From Bacteroidia bacterium (GTDB lineage: Bacteria; Bacteroidota; Bacteroidia; B-17B0; Aurantibacillaceae), in the NCBI GenBank assembly GCA_016787445.1, contig JAEUTQ010000083.1:1-64000 (forward strand): 64,000 bases of DNA, read 5' to 3'. Position numbers and translations under genes: made by a program. The notes below the pieces were generated by a model that saw only the letters and a program-made list of their open reading frames with translations, did no database searches and was not told the DNA's origin. Every line of letters starts with the position of its first letter. Position 1 is the first letter of the stretch. Below, in pieces: positions 54,488-63,952 of the stretch.

Positions 54488-55906
54488 ATGAAAAAATATT
54501 ATTTAGGAATTGACTTAGGTTCTACTACCTCAAAAGCTGTGATAGTAAACGAGAACGATGAAATAGTTGGAAGAGGAATCACAAATACACGTGCAAATTA
54601 TAAAGTAGCGGCCGATATTGCTCGTGAGGAGGCTATATATGACGCACGATTTACTTTACTTCAAAGAAAAGTTGGCGCTGAAATGATAGACAAGCCCGAA
54701 TTTAAAAAGTATTTAAAAGATCTACGAAATGTATTTCAATACGGACAGTTCAAAAGAAGAATGGACAGCTTGGAGAAAACACTGAGGAGTACCGTCTTGG
54801 CATTTACTTATGATAACAAAGAGGCCATAATAAAAGCATTAAACAGCATTATAGAAAGTATTCGTCCGCAAATTCATAACGGGTTTATTAATGAAAATCT
54901 AGGATCTAAAAATCAATTTTTCCGCGATATTGTAAGTGAAAGATATAATGCAGAGGTAGAAAAATATCCCGCTGAGTTTTATGAACCATTATTGTTGGCC
55001 TTTGATAAAAGTATTACTCCTACTGAAAACGAAATGGTACAATACAATTTTAAAGAGTTGATTTATGAGTCAATGAAAATTCTCGATGAAAAATATAAAG
55101 GATTGGCGGATGAACAAGAAGATGGCAGTAAAGAAGATTGGTATTATGCCGAACTCAATGCTATAAAAAATAATTATAAAACAGTAGAGCATACTTTAAG
55201 ACAGCACATTACTGATATTGCGGATGAGGATATTCACATAGCAAAAATGGTGGGGACCGGTTATGGTAGAGCATTGTTGCCTTTCCCTGAAGATTGCATT
55301 AAGTCAGAAATTTTATGTCACGCCTTTGGAGCGCATGCCGTGTTTCCGAATACAAGAACTGTGCTTGATATTGGTGGGCAAGATACAAAAGCGATTCAGG
55401 TAGACAGACATGGTTTAGTGACGAGTTTTCATATGAATGACAGATGTGCTGCCGGTTGCGGAAGATACCTTGGTTATATTGCGGACGAGTTCGGACTTTC
55501 CTTAAATGAATTAGGCCCCGAAGCGAATAAAGCTTCAAAAGAAACCACTATATGCTCAACATGCACAGTTTTTGCTGGTGCTGAAGTTAAAGAATTACTT
55601 CACAATGGTGAGGAACGCCCAAATATTTTGGCGGGTTTACACAAAGCAATTGTTCAACGAGCCATGTCATTAATAGCACGATCGGGAGGTGTAAAAAACG
55701 AATTTACTTTCACCGGTGGAGTGGCAAGAAATGAAGCCGTTTTAAAATATGTAAAACAAATGGTGCGCGGTTCCTACGGCGAAGTCACAATGAACATACA
55801 TACAGATTCAATTTTTATGGGCGCATTAGGAGGCGCAATGTTTGCAAGAAGAAATATTAATGCCGACTTACCTGTTCAGGAAAAGGCAACAAATGAAACA
55901 TTATAA
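54488..55906 (+). CDS. bcrA: Benzoyl-CoA reductase subunit A (ATPase)
   Basis: A 472-residue BadF/BadG/BcrA/BcrD-type ATPase that drives low-potential electrons to BcrBC. ATP motif GIDLGSTTSKAV at the start, DIGGQDTKAI in the second half, and cluster ligands in MNDRCAAGCGRYLGY and CSTCTVFAGAEV. The central insertion (about residues 70-240) is usual for BcrA and makes it longer than BcrD. It has slightly more residues than Thauera BcrA. Confidence 0.94.
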   Translation: MKKYYLGIDLGSTTSKAVIVNENDEIVGRGITNTRANYKVAADIAREEAIYDARFTLLQRKVGAEMIDKPEFKKYLKDLRNVFQYGQFKRRMDSLEKTLRSTVLAFTYDNKEAIIKALNSIIESIRPQIHNGFINENLGSKNQFFRDIVSERYNAEVEKYPAEFYEPLLLAFDKSITPTENEMVQYNFKELIYESMKILDEKYKGLADEQEDGSKEDWYYAELNAIKNNYKTVEHTLRQHITDIADEDIHIAKMVGTGYGRALLPFPEDCIKSEILCHAFGAHAVFPNTRTVLDIGGQDTKAIQVDRHGLVTSFHMNDRCAAGCGRYLGYIADEFGLSLNELGPEANKASKETTICSTCTVFAGAEVKELLHNGEERPNILAGLHKAIVQRAMSLIARSGGVKNEFTFTGGVARNEAVLKYVKQMVRGSYGEVTMNIHTDSIFMGALGGAMFARRNINADLPVQEKATNETL

Positions 55907-55926
55907 TTAAACTATATTATACTAAG

Positions 55927-56787
55927 ATGAGCAAGTTAATTTATACAATGGGCGTGGATGTAGGGGGTAGTTATGTAAAGGCTGTTTTAATGCAATACGA
56001 CAACGAAACCGGCAACCATAAATTAATAGATAAGCAAACTGAAAAAATCAGAAAGCGAAATCCTAAAGATGTAGTGGTGGATGCTGTTGATATTATTCTG
56101 GATAGAAACAAACTAAATTATGATAAGGACATATCTTATCTGGCTTCCACCGGAGAGGGGGAGATGGTGATTAAAAAGACCGGTCATTTTTATAGCATGA
56201 CCTCACACGCGCGTGGAGGAATTTATTTTGCTCCGCAGGCAAAAACAATTGTTGATATGGGAGGTTTATATGTTAGAGCAATAAAGGTTGATGGCAGAGG
56301 AAAGGTTATTGATTATAAAATGACGGGACAATGCGCATCAGGATCAGGACAGTTCATTGAAAACATTTCACGATATCTTGGATTAGCAATTGAAGAGGTT
56401 GGTGAAATTTCACTAAAAGCAGATAACCCTGAAGTGCCATCAGGAATATGCGCAGTTTTGGCTGAGACCGATGTAATTAATCTGGTATCAAAAGGCCTCT
56501 CTACACCCAATATTGTAAAGGGTATAAATATTTCAATTGCACAGCGAGTGGTTAAACTACTAAGTTCTCTTAAAGCTGAATCGCCAATAGCATTGGTTGG
56601 AGGAATGGGAATGAACGCCGGCATGATACAGGCCATTGAAGAACTATCATCGGAAAGTAAAAAAAATAAACTTGTCTTTGTTTCTCATCCTGATGCAATT
56701 TATTCTGGTGCAATAGGCGCTGCATTATGGGGTGGATATCGATACTACAAGTTAAAATTAAAAAAGCCGGAGTTGTTAAGTGTTTAA
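55927..56787 (+). CDS. bcrD: Benzoyl-CoA reductase subunit D (ATPase)
   Basis: A 286-residue BcrD. ATP motif GVDVGGSYVKAVLM, ADMGGLYVRAI-type second motif (VDMGGLYVRAI), and cluster ligands in TGQCASGSGQFIE and SGICAVLAETDV. It pairs with BcrA around a shared [4Fe-4S] cluster. Fourth gene of the operon; the ligase gene follows by 10 bp. Confidence 0.94.
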   Translation: MSKLIYTMGVDVGGSYVKAVLMQYDNETGNHKLIDKQTEKIRKRNPKDVVVDAVDIILDRNKLNYDKDISYLASTGEGEMVIKKTGHFYSMTSHARGGIYFAPQAKTIVDMGGLYVRAIKVDGRGKVIDYKMTGQCASGSGQFIENISRYLGLAIEEVGEISLKADNPEVPSGICAVLAETDVINLVSKGLSTPNIVKGINISIAQRVVKLLSSLKAESPIALVGGMGMNAGMIQAIEELSSESKKNKLVFVSHPDAIYSGAIGAALWGGYRYYKLKLKKPELLSV

Positions 56788-56797
56788 AATTTGAATC

Positions 56798-58543
56798 GTG
56801 AAATATTTGGAGTCTGACATAAAATTAGGTGATGTTATTCCTAACATAGCTTTGTTTCTTAGTAAAAACAGTAAGAAGTTCGGCGATAAAATTGTTTTTT
56901 ATGAAAAGGATAATGATGGTATTTACCGGGGGATTTCATGGAATAAATTTTATGACGACATTCTTAATATATCTTACAATCTTAAAAATGCCGGATTAAA
57001 AAGGGGAGATAAAGTTGTTTTGTTTTCAAGAAACTGCTTAAATATGCTTGAAACAGAATTAGCCATCATGGCTTCAGGTGCTATTGCTGTTCCAATTTTC
57101 GCGAGTTTCAAAAAGGACACAGCCGAATTACTGATACAACATTCGGATGCGAAATATTTAATGGTGGAAGGCGAAAAACAATTAAGTGAACTCGATGAAA
57201 AATTAATTTTAAAAAAAATATGGACTTATGATAATAAAAAAATGGAGCGTCATAAGAATCTTTTTGAATATGCTGAATTGTTACATTCAAGAAAGGATTT
57301 AAACTATTCATTATGTGAAGACGCGTCGCCTGATGCTATTTGTTTGAATATGTATACATCCGGAACAATGGGAATTCCTAAATGCGTGCAACTAACGCAT
57401 AAAAATATTCTTTCTCAACAAGCAGCAATACATAAAATTCTTGGCATTAATGATACCGATAGATTTTTATCCTATTTGCCTTGGCACCATAGTTTCGGAG
57501 GGATATTTGAGTTGTTTTCATCGCTATACAACGGTTCAACATTTTATCTCGAAAGCAGCTATGGCAAAGACGTCAATAAGATTTTTGAAAATTGGAAACA
57601 GGTTAAGCCAACAGTATTCTTTAGTGTGCCAAAGGTATATCAGTCTTTATTCGAGTTAACGACGCAAAGTAAAGAAGCAGAGGAGGTGTTTTTTAATAAG
57701 GGACTTAAGTTTGTTTTTACAGCCGCCGCCGCATTACCGGAAAAATTATCTAACGAATTTGAAAAGCGCAAAATTCCGGTAATTGAAGGATGGGGATTAA
57801 CAGAAACATCTCCTTGTTGCACATTAACCGACCCATTGCTTAAAAGAGAAACAGGTGTTGTTGGTAAGCCAATTCCTGGTGTAAGTATACGAATTGCAGA
57901 AGATGACGAGATACAGGTAAAGGGGCCTAACGTGATGGTTGGTTATTATAAAAACAATGAAGCCAATCAGGATATTTTCACCAGCGATGGATGGTATCGA
58001 ACCGGAGACGTAGGAGAAATAACACCAACCGGACTTAAACTCATTTCAAGAAAAGACAGAATATTTAAACTATCTAACGGAGAAAAAGTTATCCCATCTG
58101 ATTTAGAAAAGGCAATAGAGCTGAAGTGTCATTATGTTCAATATGCAATTGTAGCAGGTAGCGGCAAAGAACATCCGGTTGCACTAATCTTCCCAAATAA
58201 AAAATTGCTTGAAAAACCCGATTACCAAATATCACCTGACGAAGGATGTTTTTGCCCCAGAAGTTTGAATGAATTGGGAAAATGTTTAACAGGATGTTTA
58301 GCAATCGCAAATGAAAGCATAGGGCAGAAATTCGCAAAAATTAAATCGGCTGCAATTATTCTTGATGAACTTTCGTTAGACACAAATACGCTAACACCGT
58401 CTATGAAAGTGGCGCCAAAAAATGTAGTTGAAAAATATCGCGACCATCTTCATAATTTATACGGAGATAATGTACCCGTTGGCGAGGAAGTATATATTGT
58501 TGAATTGGATACTCACAAACTGAATTCGAAATGTACCAAATAA
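56798..58543 (+). CDS. AMP-forming acyl-CoA synthetase (long-chain/COG1022 type)
   Basis: A 581-residue ligase starting with GTG: YTSGTMGIPKCVQLTHKN (ATP loop), GWGLTETSPCC, DGWYRTGDVGEI and a C-terminal LTPSMKVAP carrying the catalytic Lys. It resembles the long-chain fatty acid ligase group rather than the shorter benzoate-CoA ligases (BclA type). Within the bcr operon it probably activates the pathway's acid substrate; benzoate, an aryl-alkanoate or a fatty acid are all possible. It overlaps the next frame by 13 bp. Confidence 0.85.
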   Translation: MKYLESDIKLGDVIPNIALFLSKNSKKFGDKIVFYEKDNDGIYRGISWNKFYDDILNISYNLKNAGLKRGDKVVLFSRNCLNMLETELAIMASGAIAVPIFASFKKDTAELLIQHSDAKYLMVEGEKQLSELDEKLILKKIWTYDNKKMERHKNLFEYAELLHSRKDLNYSLCEDASPDAICLNMYTSGTMGIPKCVQLTHKNILSQQAAIHKILGINDTDRFLSYLPWHHSFGGIFELFSSLYNGSTFYLESSYGKDVNKIFENWKQVKPTVFFSVPKVYQSLFELTTQSKEAEEVFFNKGLKFVFTAAAALPEKLSNEFEKRKIPVIEGWGLTETSPCCTLTDPLLKRETGVVGKPIPGVSIRIAEDDEIQVKGPNVMVGYYKNNEANQDIFTSDGWYRTGDVGEITPTGLKLISRKDRIFKLSNGEKVIPSDLEKAIELKCHYVQYAIVAGSGKEHPVALIFPNKKLLEKPDYQISPDEGCFCPRSLNELGKCLTGCLAIANESIGQKFAKIKSAAIILDELSLDTNTLTPSMKVAPKNVVEKYRDHLHNLYGDNVPVGEEVYIVELDTHKLNSKCTK

Positions 58544-59733
58544 AGTCTACAGAGAAAATGAAAAAAATAATGAGTGATTATTTTCGCTCATTAGACACGG
58601 GTGAAAAGAAAATTGCCTGGTGTACCAGTGTTGGTCCGGCTGAAATACTTCGTTCTTTTGGTTTTGAAGTTTATTTTCCCGAAAATCATGGCGCCTTACT
58701 TGGTGCCACAAGAAGCGCAATGGATTACATACCGGAAGCTATTAAGTGTGGTTATTCAGGACATGTGTGTTCTTATACAACTGCTGATATTGGATCATAC
58801 TTAAAAAAGCAAAGCCCTCTAAAATCTCACTACGGATTAAAAGGCCATCCTAAGCCCGACTTGATTGCATACAACACCAACCAATGTAGAGAGGTACAAG
58901 ATTGGTTTAATTTTTTTGCGGAGGAATTTAATTGTCCGATAATTGGGATACAACCTCCAAGACATATTGATGAGATAACCGACGAAGAAGTGACATTGGT
59001 AGTAAGTCAATTTAAACGAATGATACCGGTGTGTGAAAAAGTGAGCGGCGTAAAATTTGATTTAGATAAATTTAAGGAAGTTGTTAAGTTAAGTAAAGAG
59101 GCTACTTTACTTTGGCAAAAGGTATTAAAAACATCCATCGCCGCGAATGCCCCTATTAGTTTTTTTGACGGTACAATTCACATGGGACCGATTGTTGTGT
59201 TAAGAGGAACACAGGTTGCGAAGGATTACTATACGGGATTGCTAAATGAGTTGGAAGAAAATGTAAAGAATAACATAGGATTTTTACCACAGGCTAAAAC
59301 AAGAATATTTTGGGAAGGAATGCCTATATGGGGCAAACTGCGAATGATGAGTGATTTGTTTTGTTCGAATCAGGCAGCTGTTGTAGCTTCTACTTATTGC
59401 AGCAGCTGGGTTTTTGATAAGTTCGATGAAAATGATCCTTGGAACTCAACTGCGAAAGCGTATACTGAAATATTTATAAACCGAAGCGAAAAGGCAAAAA
59501 TGAAAATGTTAGCGGAGTGGTTTAAAGAATATAAAATAGATGGCATTATTTATCACGATACCAAAACGTGTTTTAATAATTCAAATGCAAAATTCGGCAT
59601 GCCGCAAAGGCTAAAGGAAGCAACCGGAGTGCCGGCATTAATTATTGAAGGTGATTTGTGTGACCTGCGTTTTTTTAGCGAGGGCCAAAGCATCACAAAA
59701 ATTGAAACATTTTTAGAACAACTTCAAGAATGA
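58531..59733 (+). CDS. Orphan BcrB/HgdB-like 2-hydroxyacyl-CoA dehydratase family subunit
   Basis: A 400-residue member of the 2-hydroxyacyl-CoA dehydratase D-component family: GEKKIAWCTSVGPAEILRSFGF, SGHVCSYTTADIGSYL, GIQPPRHIDEI, VASTYCSSWVFDKFD and YHDTKTCFNNSNAKFG. These Cys (in CTS, HVCSY and KTCF) can bind a [4Fe-4S] cluster. It is distinct from BcrB and BcrC upstream and has no second dehydratase subunit beside it; the next gene encodes an ATPase fused to a dehydrogenase. The start may be 58531 or Met at 58558. Substrate unknown. Confidence 0.85.
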   Translation: MYQIKSTEKMKKIMSDYFRSLDTGEKKIAWCTSVGPAEILRSFGFEVYFPENHGALLGATRSAMDYIPEAIKCGYSGHVCSYTTADIGSYLKKQSPLKSHYGLKGHPKPDLIAYNTNQCREVQDWFNFFAEEFNCPIIGIQPPRHIDEITDEEVTLVVSQFKRMIPVCEKVSGVKFDLDKFKEVVKLSKEATLLWQKVLKTSIAANAPISFFDGTIHMGPIVVLRGTQVAKDYYTGLLNELEENVKNNIGFLPQAKTRIFWEGMPIWGKLRMMSDLFCSNQAAVVASTYCSSWVFDKFDENDPWNSTAKAYTEIFINRSEKAKMKMLAEWFKEYKIDGIIYHDTKTCFNNSNAKFGMPQRLKEATGVPALIIEGDLCDLRFFSEGQSITKIETFLEQLQE

Positions 59734-59737
59734 TACT

Positions 59738-61579
59738 ATGAACTCAAATGCGCCTATAAAAGCTGCAGTTATCGGATTAGGTCCTGTAGGCATGATTTTG
59801 GCAGTTAAATTGCGAGAGGCCGGTTGTGATGTGGCCCTGTGTGAAATTAATGAAACTAAAGCCAAAAAAATCAGAAGCGAAGGAATCATTCTCGAAAATG
59901 TAATTAATACAAGGGCGAAGTTTGATAAAGTGTATAATAAAATATCCGATTTAGGTTCGTTTGAACCTGAATATATATTTTTTGCTTTAAAAAGCACACA
60001 AACGTCCTCAGCGGCCAAAGACGCCGAGCAGTTAAATACGGAGAAGCTTACCGTAATATCTGCGCAAAACGGAATTGATACCGAAAATCTGCTTGTCGCA
60101 AGTTTCGGTGAAACGAAAACACTAAGGCTAGTTGTGAACTTTGCAGGAAATAATGTTGCGCCTAATATTACGAAGGTAACTTTTTTCACCCCCCCTAACT
60201 ATATAGGATCTGTTAATGACGCTAGAAAAGATAAGGCAATTCATCTGGCGGAATTATTAAATAAGGTAGACTTAAATACTGTTGCGGTTGATTCATTCGA
60301 ATTAGTTAAGCGTATTTGGGAAAAAACTATTCTGAACTCATCGCTCAGCGCATTATGCGGAGTTAGTCGTTTAACAATGGCGGAGGCAATGTCTGATCAG
60401 GATACGGTAGAATTAATAGAGCAGGTAATTTGCGAAGGTATTCAGGTTGCCGCGGCCGAGAAAATAAATTTTCCGGACGATTTTCTTCGACAATGCTTAA
60501 AATATTTAAAAAAGGGTGGCGACCATTTTCCCTCACTGGCCGTCGACTTAATTAATAATCGTCCAACAGAAATCGACTACTTCAATGGAAAAATAGTTGA
60601 TTATGGCAGAAAACATTATATACGAACTTCTTTAAATCTTGCTTTTACAAACATGGTGAAGGCTATGTCTAATAAAAATATTTTATCGAGGGTGCCGGGT
60701 GCTGCTTTTGATGTAAATAAAAAAATATTGGAGAAGGGTCTCGTTGATAAGTCGCAATCTAAAGCGCAATATAAAAAAACAAATTGCTATCTCGGGATTG
60801 ATTTAGGATCGGCATATACCAAATTTATCGTAATTGATGAACAGAAAAAAATAGTGTTTCGTTATTGCATCTCAAGCATGGGTCAAGACAGTCAAACCCA
60901 AAAAAACATTTTACAAACTATAGCGTCTAATTTTAATATAGTTTATAGTTGTGCAACTGGATACGGCCGAAAACACTTTGGAAATACCGACATTGTAAAA
61001 ACAGAAATTAACTGTGCGGCTGCAGGCGTATCATATTTTACACATGGCGAGAAGAATATAATTGATATTGGTGGAGAAGATATAAAAATTATCAGATGCG
61101 ATAAAGATAATAACGTAGCGAACTTTTATATGAATGATAAATGCGCTGCTGGCACGGGTTCCTTCTTGTCTGAAGCGGCCGAACGCGCGAATATTCATAT
61201 TCACGAAATGAGCTCGCTGGCCGAATTATCTTCTTATGAAAATGAGCTGAATAGTTTTTGCACAGTGTTTGCTAAAACAGAAATAATGAATTGGGTATTT
61301 GATGGTATGACAGCCTCAGATATTGCAAAAGGGATTTACATATCTATCGCAAATAAAATCGCAAAAATGAAAATAGACCCCGCCGCACCAACTGTGATAA
61401 TTGGAGGCGTTATAGCAAATCACCCATACTTAAAAAAAATCCTCGAAACTAAGTTCAATAAGGAAATTAAGGTTGTGAACAACCCACAATTTGTTGTGGC
61501 ATTAGGAGCGGCAGTTTTGGCCCGACAACATTTTTTAAAAAGCAAAGGAAAAGAATATAAAGAGCCCATTATTAATTGA
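59738..61579 (+). CDS. Fusion: PanE-type dehydrogenase + BadF/HgdC-type activator ATPase
   Basis: A 613-residue protein. Residues about 5-315 look like a ketopantoate-reductase/2-oxoacid reductase (PanE/ApbA): AAVIGLGPVGMILAVKL Rossmann loop, ISAQNGIDTENLL, KRIWEKTILNSSLSALCGVS and a C-terminal HFPSLAVDLINNRPTEIDYFNGK. Residues about 343-613 are a BadF/BcrA/HgdC ATPase: CYLGIDLGSAYTKFIV, NIIDIGGEDIKII, and cluster Cys in NDKCAAGTGSFLSE and NSFCTVFAKTEI. The usual GGQD is GGED. It follows the orphan subunit by 4 bp. I know no described protein with this order. Confidence 0.88.
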   Translation: MNSNAPIKAAVIGLGPVGMILAVKLREAGCDVALCEINETKAKKIRSEGIILENVINTRAKFDKVYNKISDLGSFEPEYIFFALKSTQTSSAAKDAEQLNTEKLTVISAQNGIDTENLLVASFGETKTLRLVVNFAGNNVAPNITKVTFFTPPNYIGSVNDARKDKAIHLAELLNKVDLNTVAVDSFELVKRIWEKTILNSSLSALCGVSRLTMAEAMSDQDTVELIEQVICEGIQVAAAEKINFPDDFLRQCLKYLKKGGDHFPSLAVDLINNRPTEIDYFNGKIVDYGRKHYIRTSLNLAFTNMVKAMSNKNILSRVPGAAFDVNKKILEKGLVDKSQSKAQYKKTNCYLGIDLGSAYTKFIVIDEQKKIVFRYCISSMGQDSQTQKNILQTIASNFNIVYSCATGYGRKHFGNTDIVKTEINCAAAGVSYFTHGEKNIIDIGGEDIKIIRCDKDNNVANFYMNDKCAAGTGSFLSEAAERANIHIHEMSSLAELSSYENELNSFCTVFAKTEIMNWVFDGMTASDIAKGIYISIANKIAKMKIDPAAPTVIIGGVIANHPYLKKILETKFNKEIKVVNNPQFVVALGAAVLARQHFLKSKGKEYKEPIIN

Positions 61580-61601
61580 TGATAAATTAAGACCTCACCC
61601 T

Positions 61602-62867
61602 ATGAAAATAAAAGGATTTCACGATAAAATAAAAGGAGTAGCAGCGATATATGACGATGTTTTTCTTATTAATGGAGCAAGAACACCATTCGGTAAACTG
61701 TGCGGAACCTTGTCGCAGGTATCGCCAACCGATTTAGGCATACTCGCGAGTAAGAACGCTTTACTAAAATCAAGTATTAATGCTGCCGATGTTGATCAGG
61801 TTTTTTACGCAAATATTGGTCAAAGCTCTTCCGATTGTTATTTTTTACCACGACATATTGCTTTGTACTCTGGCATTCCGCAATCAGTACCTGCATTAAT
61901 GTTGCAGCGTATTTGTGGCTCAGGATTTGAAACTATTATTGCGGGCGCAGAGCAAATTGCGGTAGGAAAATCGTCCGTTTCTATGTGTGGCGGAACCGAA
62001 AACATGTCTTTATCGCCAACAGTGAGTTTTGGAAACAGAATGGGGTATGCATTAGGAAAGATTGATTTTAAGGATATGTTATGGGAAGCGTTAAACGATA
62101 CCGCTGCGGTTCCAATGGGATGCACTGCGGAGAATGTGGCTGTTAAGTATAAAATATCAAAGGCAGATGCCAATGAGTACGCTAAGCTGTCTATCGACCG
62201 TTATATTAAAGCTAAGGCAAGAGGTTTTTATGAAGATGAAGTGTTAAAAGTAAACTCACAGCTAATAGAAGCTGAAGGATTAAAACCACGTAAAATAGCA
62301 CTGCCTAAATCAGTCAAAGATTTTTGTGTTGATGAAAATGTACGACCTGCCGATTTGGAAGCCATGGCCAATTTACCTTCTGTTTTTGCACATGACGGTG
62401 TGCAAACCGCGGCAAATTCGAGCGGAATAGTTGATGGCGCGGCAACTGTATTAGTTGCCGATAAATCTTTCATAGCAGCTCGTTCTATTAAGCCTTTATC
62501 AAAAATAGTGGCATCGGCAACGAGTGCATTAGATCCAAATGTAATGGGTTTGGGTCCTGTACCTACAATAAAATTATTGTTGGAAGTTACAGGTTTGTCT
62601 TTAAGTCAGATTGGTTTAATTGAAATTAATGAGGCGTTCGCAGCTCAATATATCGGTTGCGAGCGAGAATTAAATCTTAACAGAGATATATGTAATGTAA
62701 ATGGCGGCTCAATAGCTTTAGGACATCCTTTGGCTGCAACAGGCACGCGCTTATCCTTAACTATTTCGCGCGAAATGAAAGCGAGAAAAGTGAAATATGG
62801 AATAGCCTCTGCCTGTATAGGCGGCGGACAAGGCACCGCAATTTTATTTGAAAACACAGAAATATAA
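61602..62867 (+). CDS. Acetyl-CoA acetyltransferase (thiolase)
   Basis: A 421-residue thiolase II: catalytic Cys in LQRICGSGFETI, INEAFAAQY, NGGSIALGHPLAATG (His) and ASACIGGGQGTAILF (Cys). It cleaves 3-oxoacyl-CoA at the end of beta-oxidation of ring-opened products or makes acetoacetyl-CoA. It starts 22 bp after the fusion gene; an internal Met could shorten the N-terminal extension (about 20 residues before FLINGARTP). Confidence 0.92.
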   Translation: MKIKGFHDKIKGVAAIYDDVFLINGARTPFGKLCGTLSQVSPTDLGILASKNALLKSSINAADVDQVFYANIGQSSSDCYFLPRHIALYSGIPQSVPALMLQRICGSGFETIIAGAEQIAVGKSSVSMCGGTENMSLSPTVSFGNRMGYALGKIDFKDMLWEALNDTAAVPMGCTAENVAVKYKISKADANEYAKLSIDRYIKAKARGFYEDEVLKVNSQLIEAEGLKPRKIALPKSVKDFCVDENVRPADLEAMANLPSVFAHDGVQTAANSSGIVDGAATVLVADKSFIAARSIKPLSKIVASATSALDPNVMGLGPVPTIKLLLEVTGLSLSQIGLIEINEAFAAQYIGCERELNLNRDICNVNGGSIALGHPLAATGTRLSLTISREMKARKVKYGIASACIGGGQGTAILFENTEI

Positions 62868-62877
62868 AAAAAGGTTT

Positions 62878-63939
62878 ATGAAAGATAAAATCAAACAATG
62901 GCAAATGACTGAGCTTAAAAATGATTTTAAGTTAGTTGAAGCTGAACTACCGGTTATTAATGAAAATGAAGCTTTAATTAAAGTAGCCGGCTGTGGTGTT
63001 TGTCATACCGATTTAAGTTTTTGGTATGATGGTGTTCGTACAAAAAAGGAATTGCCTTTAACGTTGGGTCACGAAATTAGTGGACAAGTAGTTATGGGCC
63101 CACAATCTTTAAAGGGTAAAAATGTAATTATTCCGGCGGTGCTTCCATGTGGCGAATGCGAATTGTGCAAAAAAGGCAGAAGCAACATATGTCAAAATCA
63201 ATTAATGCCCGGAAATGATTTTCATGGGGGCTTTGCATCTCATATCGTAGTTCCGCATAAATATTTATGTCCGGTTCCAGATGCGGTTTTGAAGAAATAT
63301 AAGTTGGAAGAGCTATCTGTTATAGCTGACGCTATTTCTACACCGTATCAAGTGATTAAGAAATCAGAATTGGAAAAGGAAGAATTAGCTATTTGTATTG
63401 GGGTTGGAGGAGTTGGTGTATATGGAGCTCTTATCGCGAAAATAATGGGAGCCAAAGTTATTGCGATTGATATCAATGATGAAAAATTGGCACAAGCCAA
63501 AAGAAATGGTGTGGACGCAACTTTAAATTCAAAAGGTCTTGATATAAAGGAAATAAAAACGAAAGTGAAAGAAATCGCAAAAGAACTTGGCGCTCCAAAG
63601 TACGGTTGGAAAATTTTCGAATTTTCTGGAACCGCACAAGGACAGGATTTAGCTTTTAATCTTATAACTTTTACTTCCACATTAAGTATTGTTGGATTTA
63701 CCATGAATAAGTTGGAAGTAAGATTAAGTAACCTTATGGCATTCGATGCCAAATTAATCGGAACGTGGGGTTGTAAACCGGAGTTGTATCCTGAGGTAGT
63801 AGACTTAATTGCAACCGGGAAATTGGAAATTAGAGATTTCGTTCAAGCTTTTCCTATGAGTAGTATAAACGAAGTGTTTCAAAATACGTTGGCACATAAA
63901 TACAGTAAACGTTCTGTTTTAGTGCCGGATTTTAATTAA
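62878..63939 (+). CDS. had: 6-hydroxycyclohex-1-ene-1-carbonyl-CoA dehydrogenase
   Basis: A 353-residue zinc alcohol dehydrogenase matching Had of the Thauera-type benzoyl-CoA pathway: WQMTELKNDFKLVEAELP, VAGCGVCHTDLSFWYDG, IPAVLPCGECELCKKGRSNIC, YGWKIFEFSGT and MAFDAKLIGTWGC. It oxidises the hydrated diene product, using NAD, before ring opening. The start at 62878 (MKDKIKQWQ) follows the thiolase by 10 bp; the frame from 62848 overlaps it. Dch and Oah, the neighbouring steps, are not seen before the window end. Confidence 0.94.
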   Translation: MKDKIKQWQMTELKNDFKLVEAELPVINENEALIKVAGCGVCHTDLSFWYDGVRTKKELPLTLGHEISGQVVMGPQSLKGKNVIIPAVLPCGECELCKKGRSNICQNQLMPGNDFHGGFASHIVVPHKYLCPVPDAVLKKYKLEELSVIADAISTPYQVIKKSELEKEELAICIGVGGVGVYGALIAKIMGAKVIAIDINDEKLAQAKRNGVDATLNSKGLDIKEIKTKVKEIAKELGAPKYGWKIFEFSGTAQGQDLAFNLITFTSTLSIVGFTMNKLEVRLSNLMAFDAKLIGTWGCKPELYPEVVDLIATGKLEIRDFVQAFPMSSINEVFQNTLAHKYSKRSVLVPDFN

Positions 63940-63952
63940 TGTATCTCAGGAA

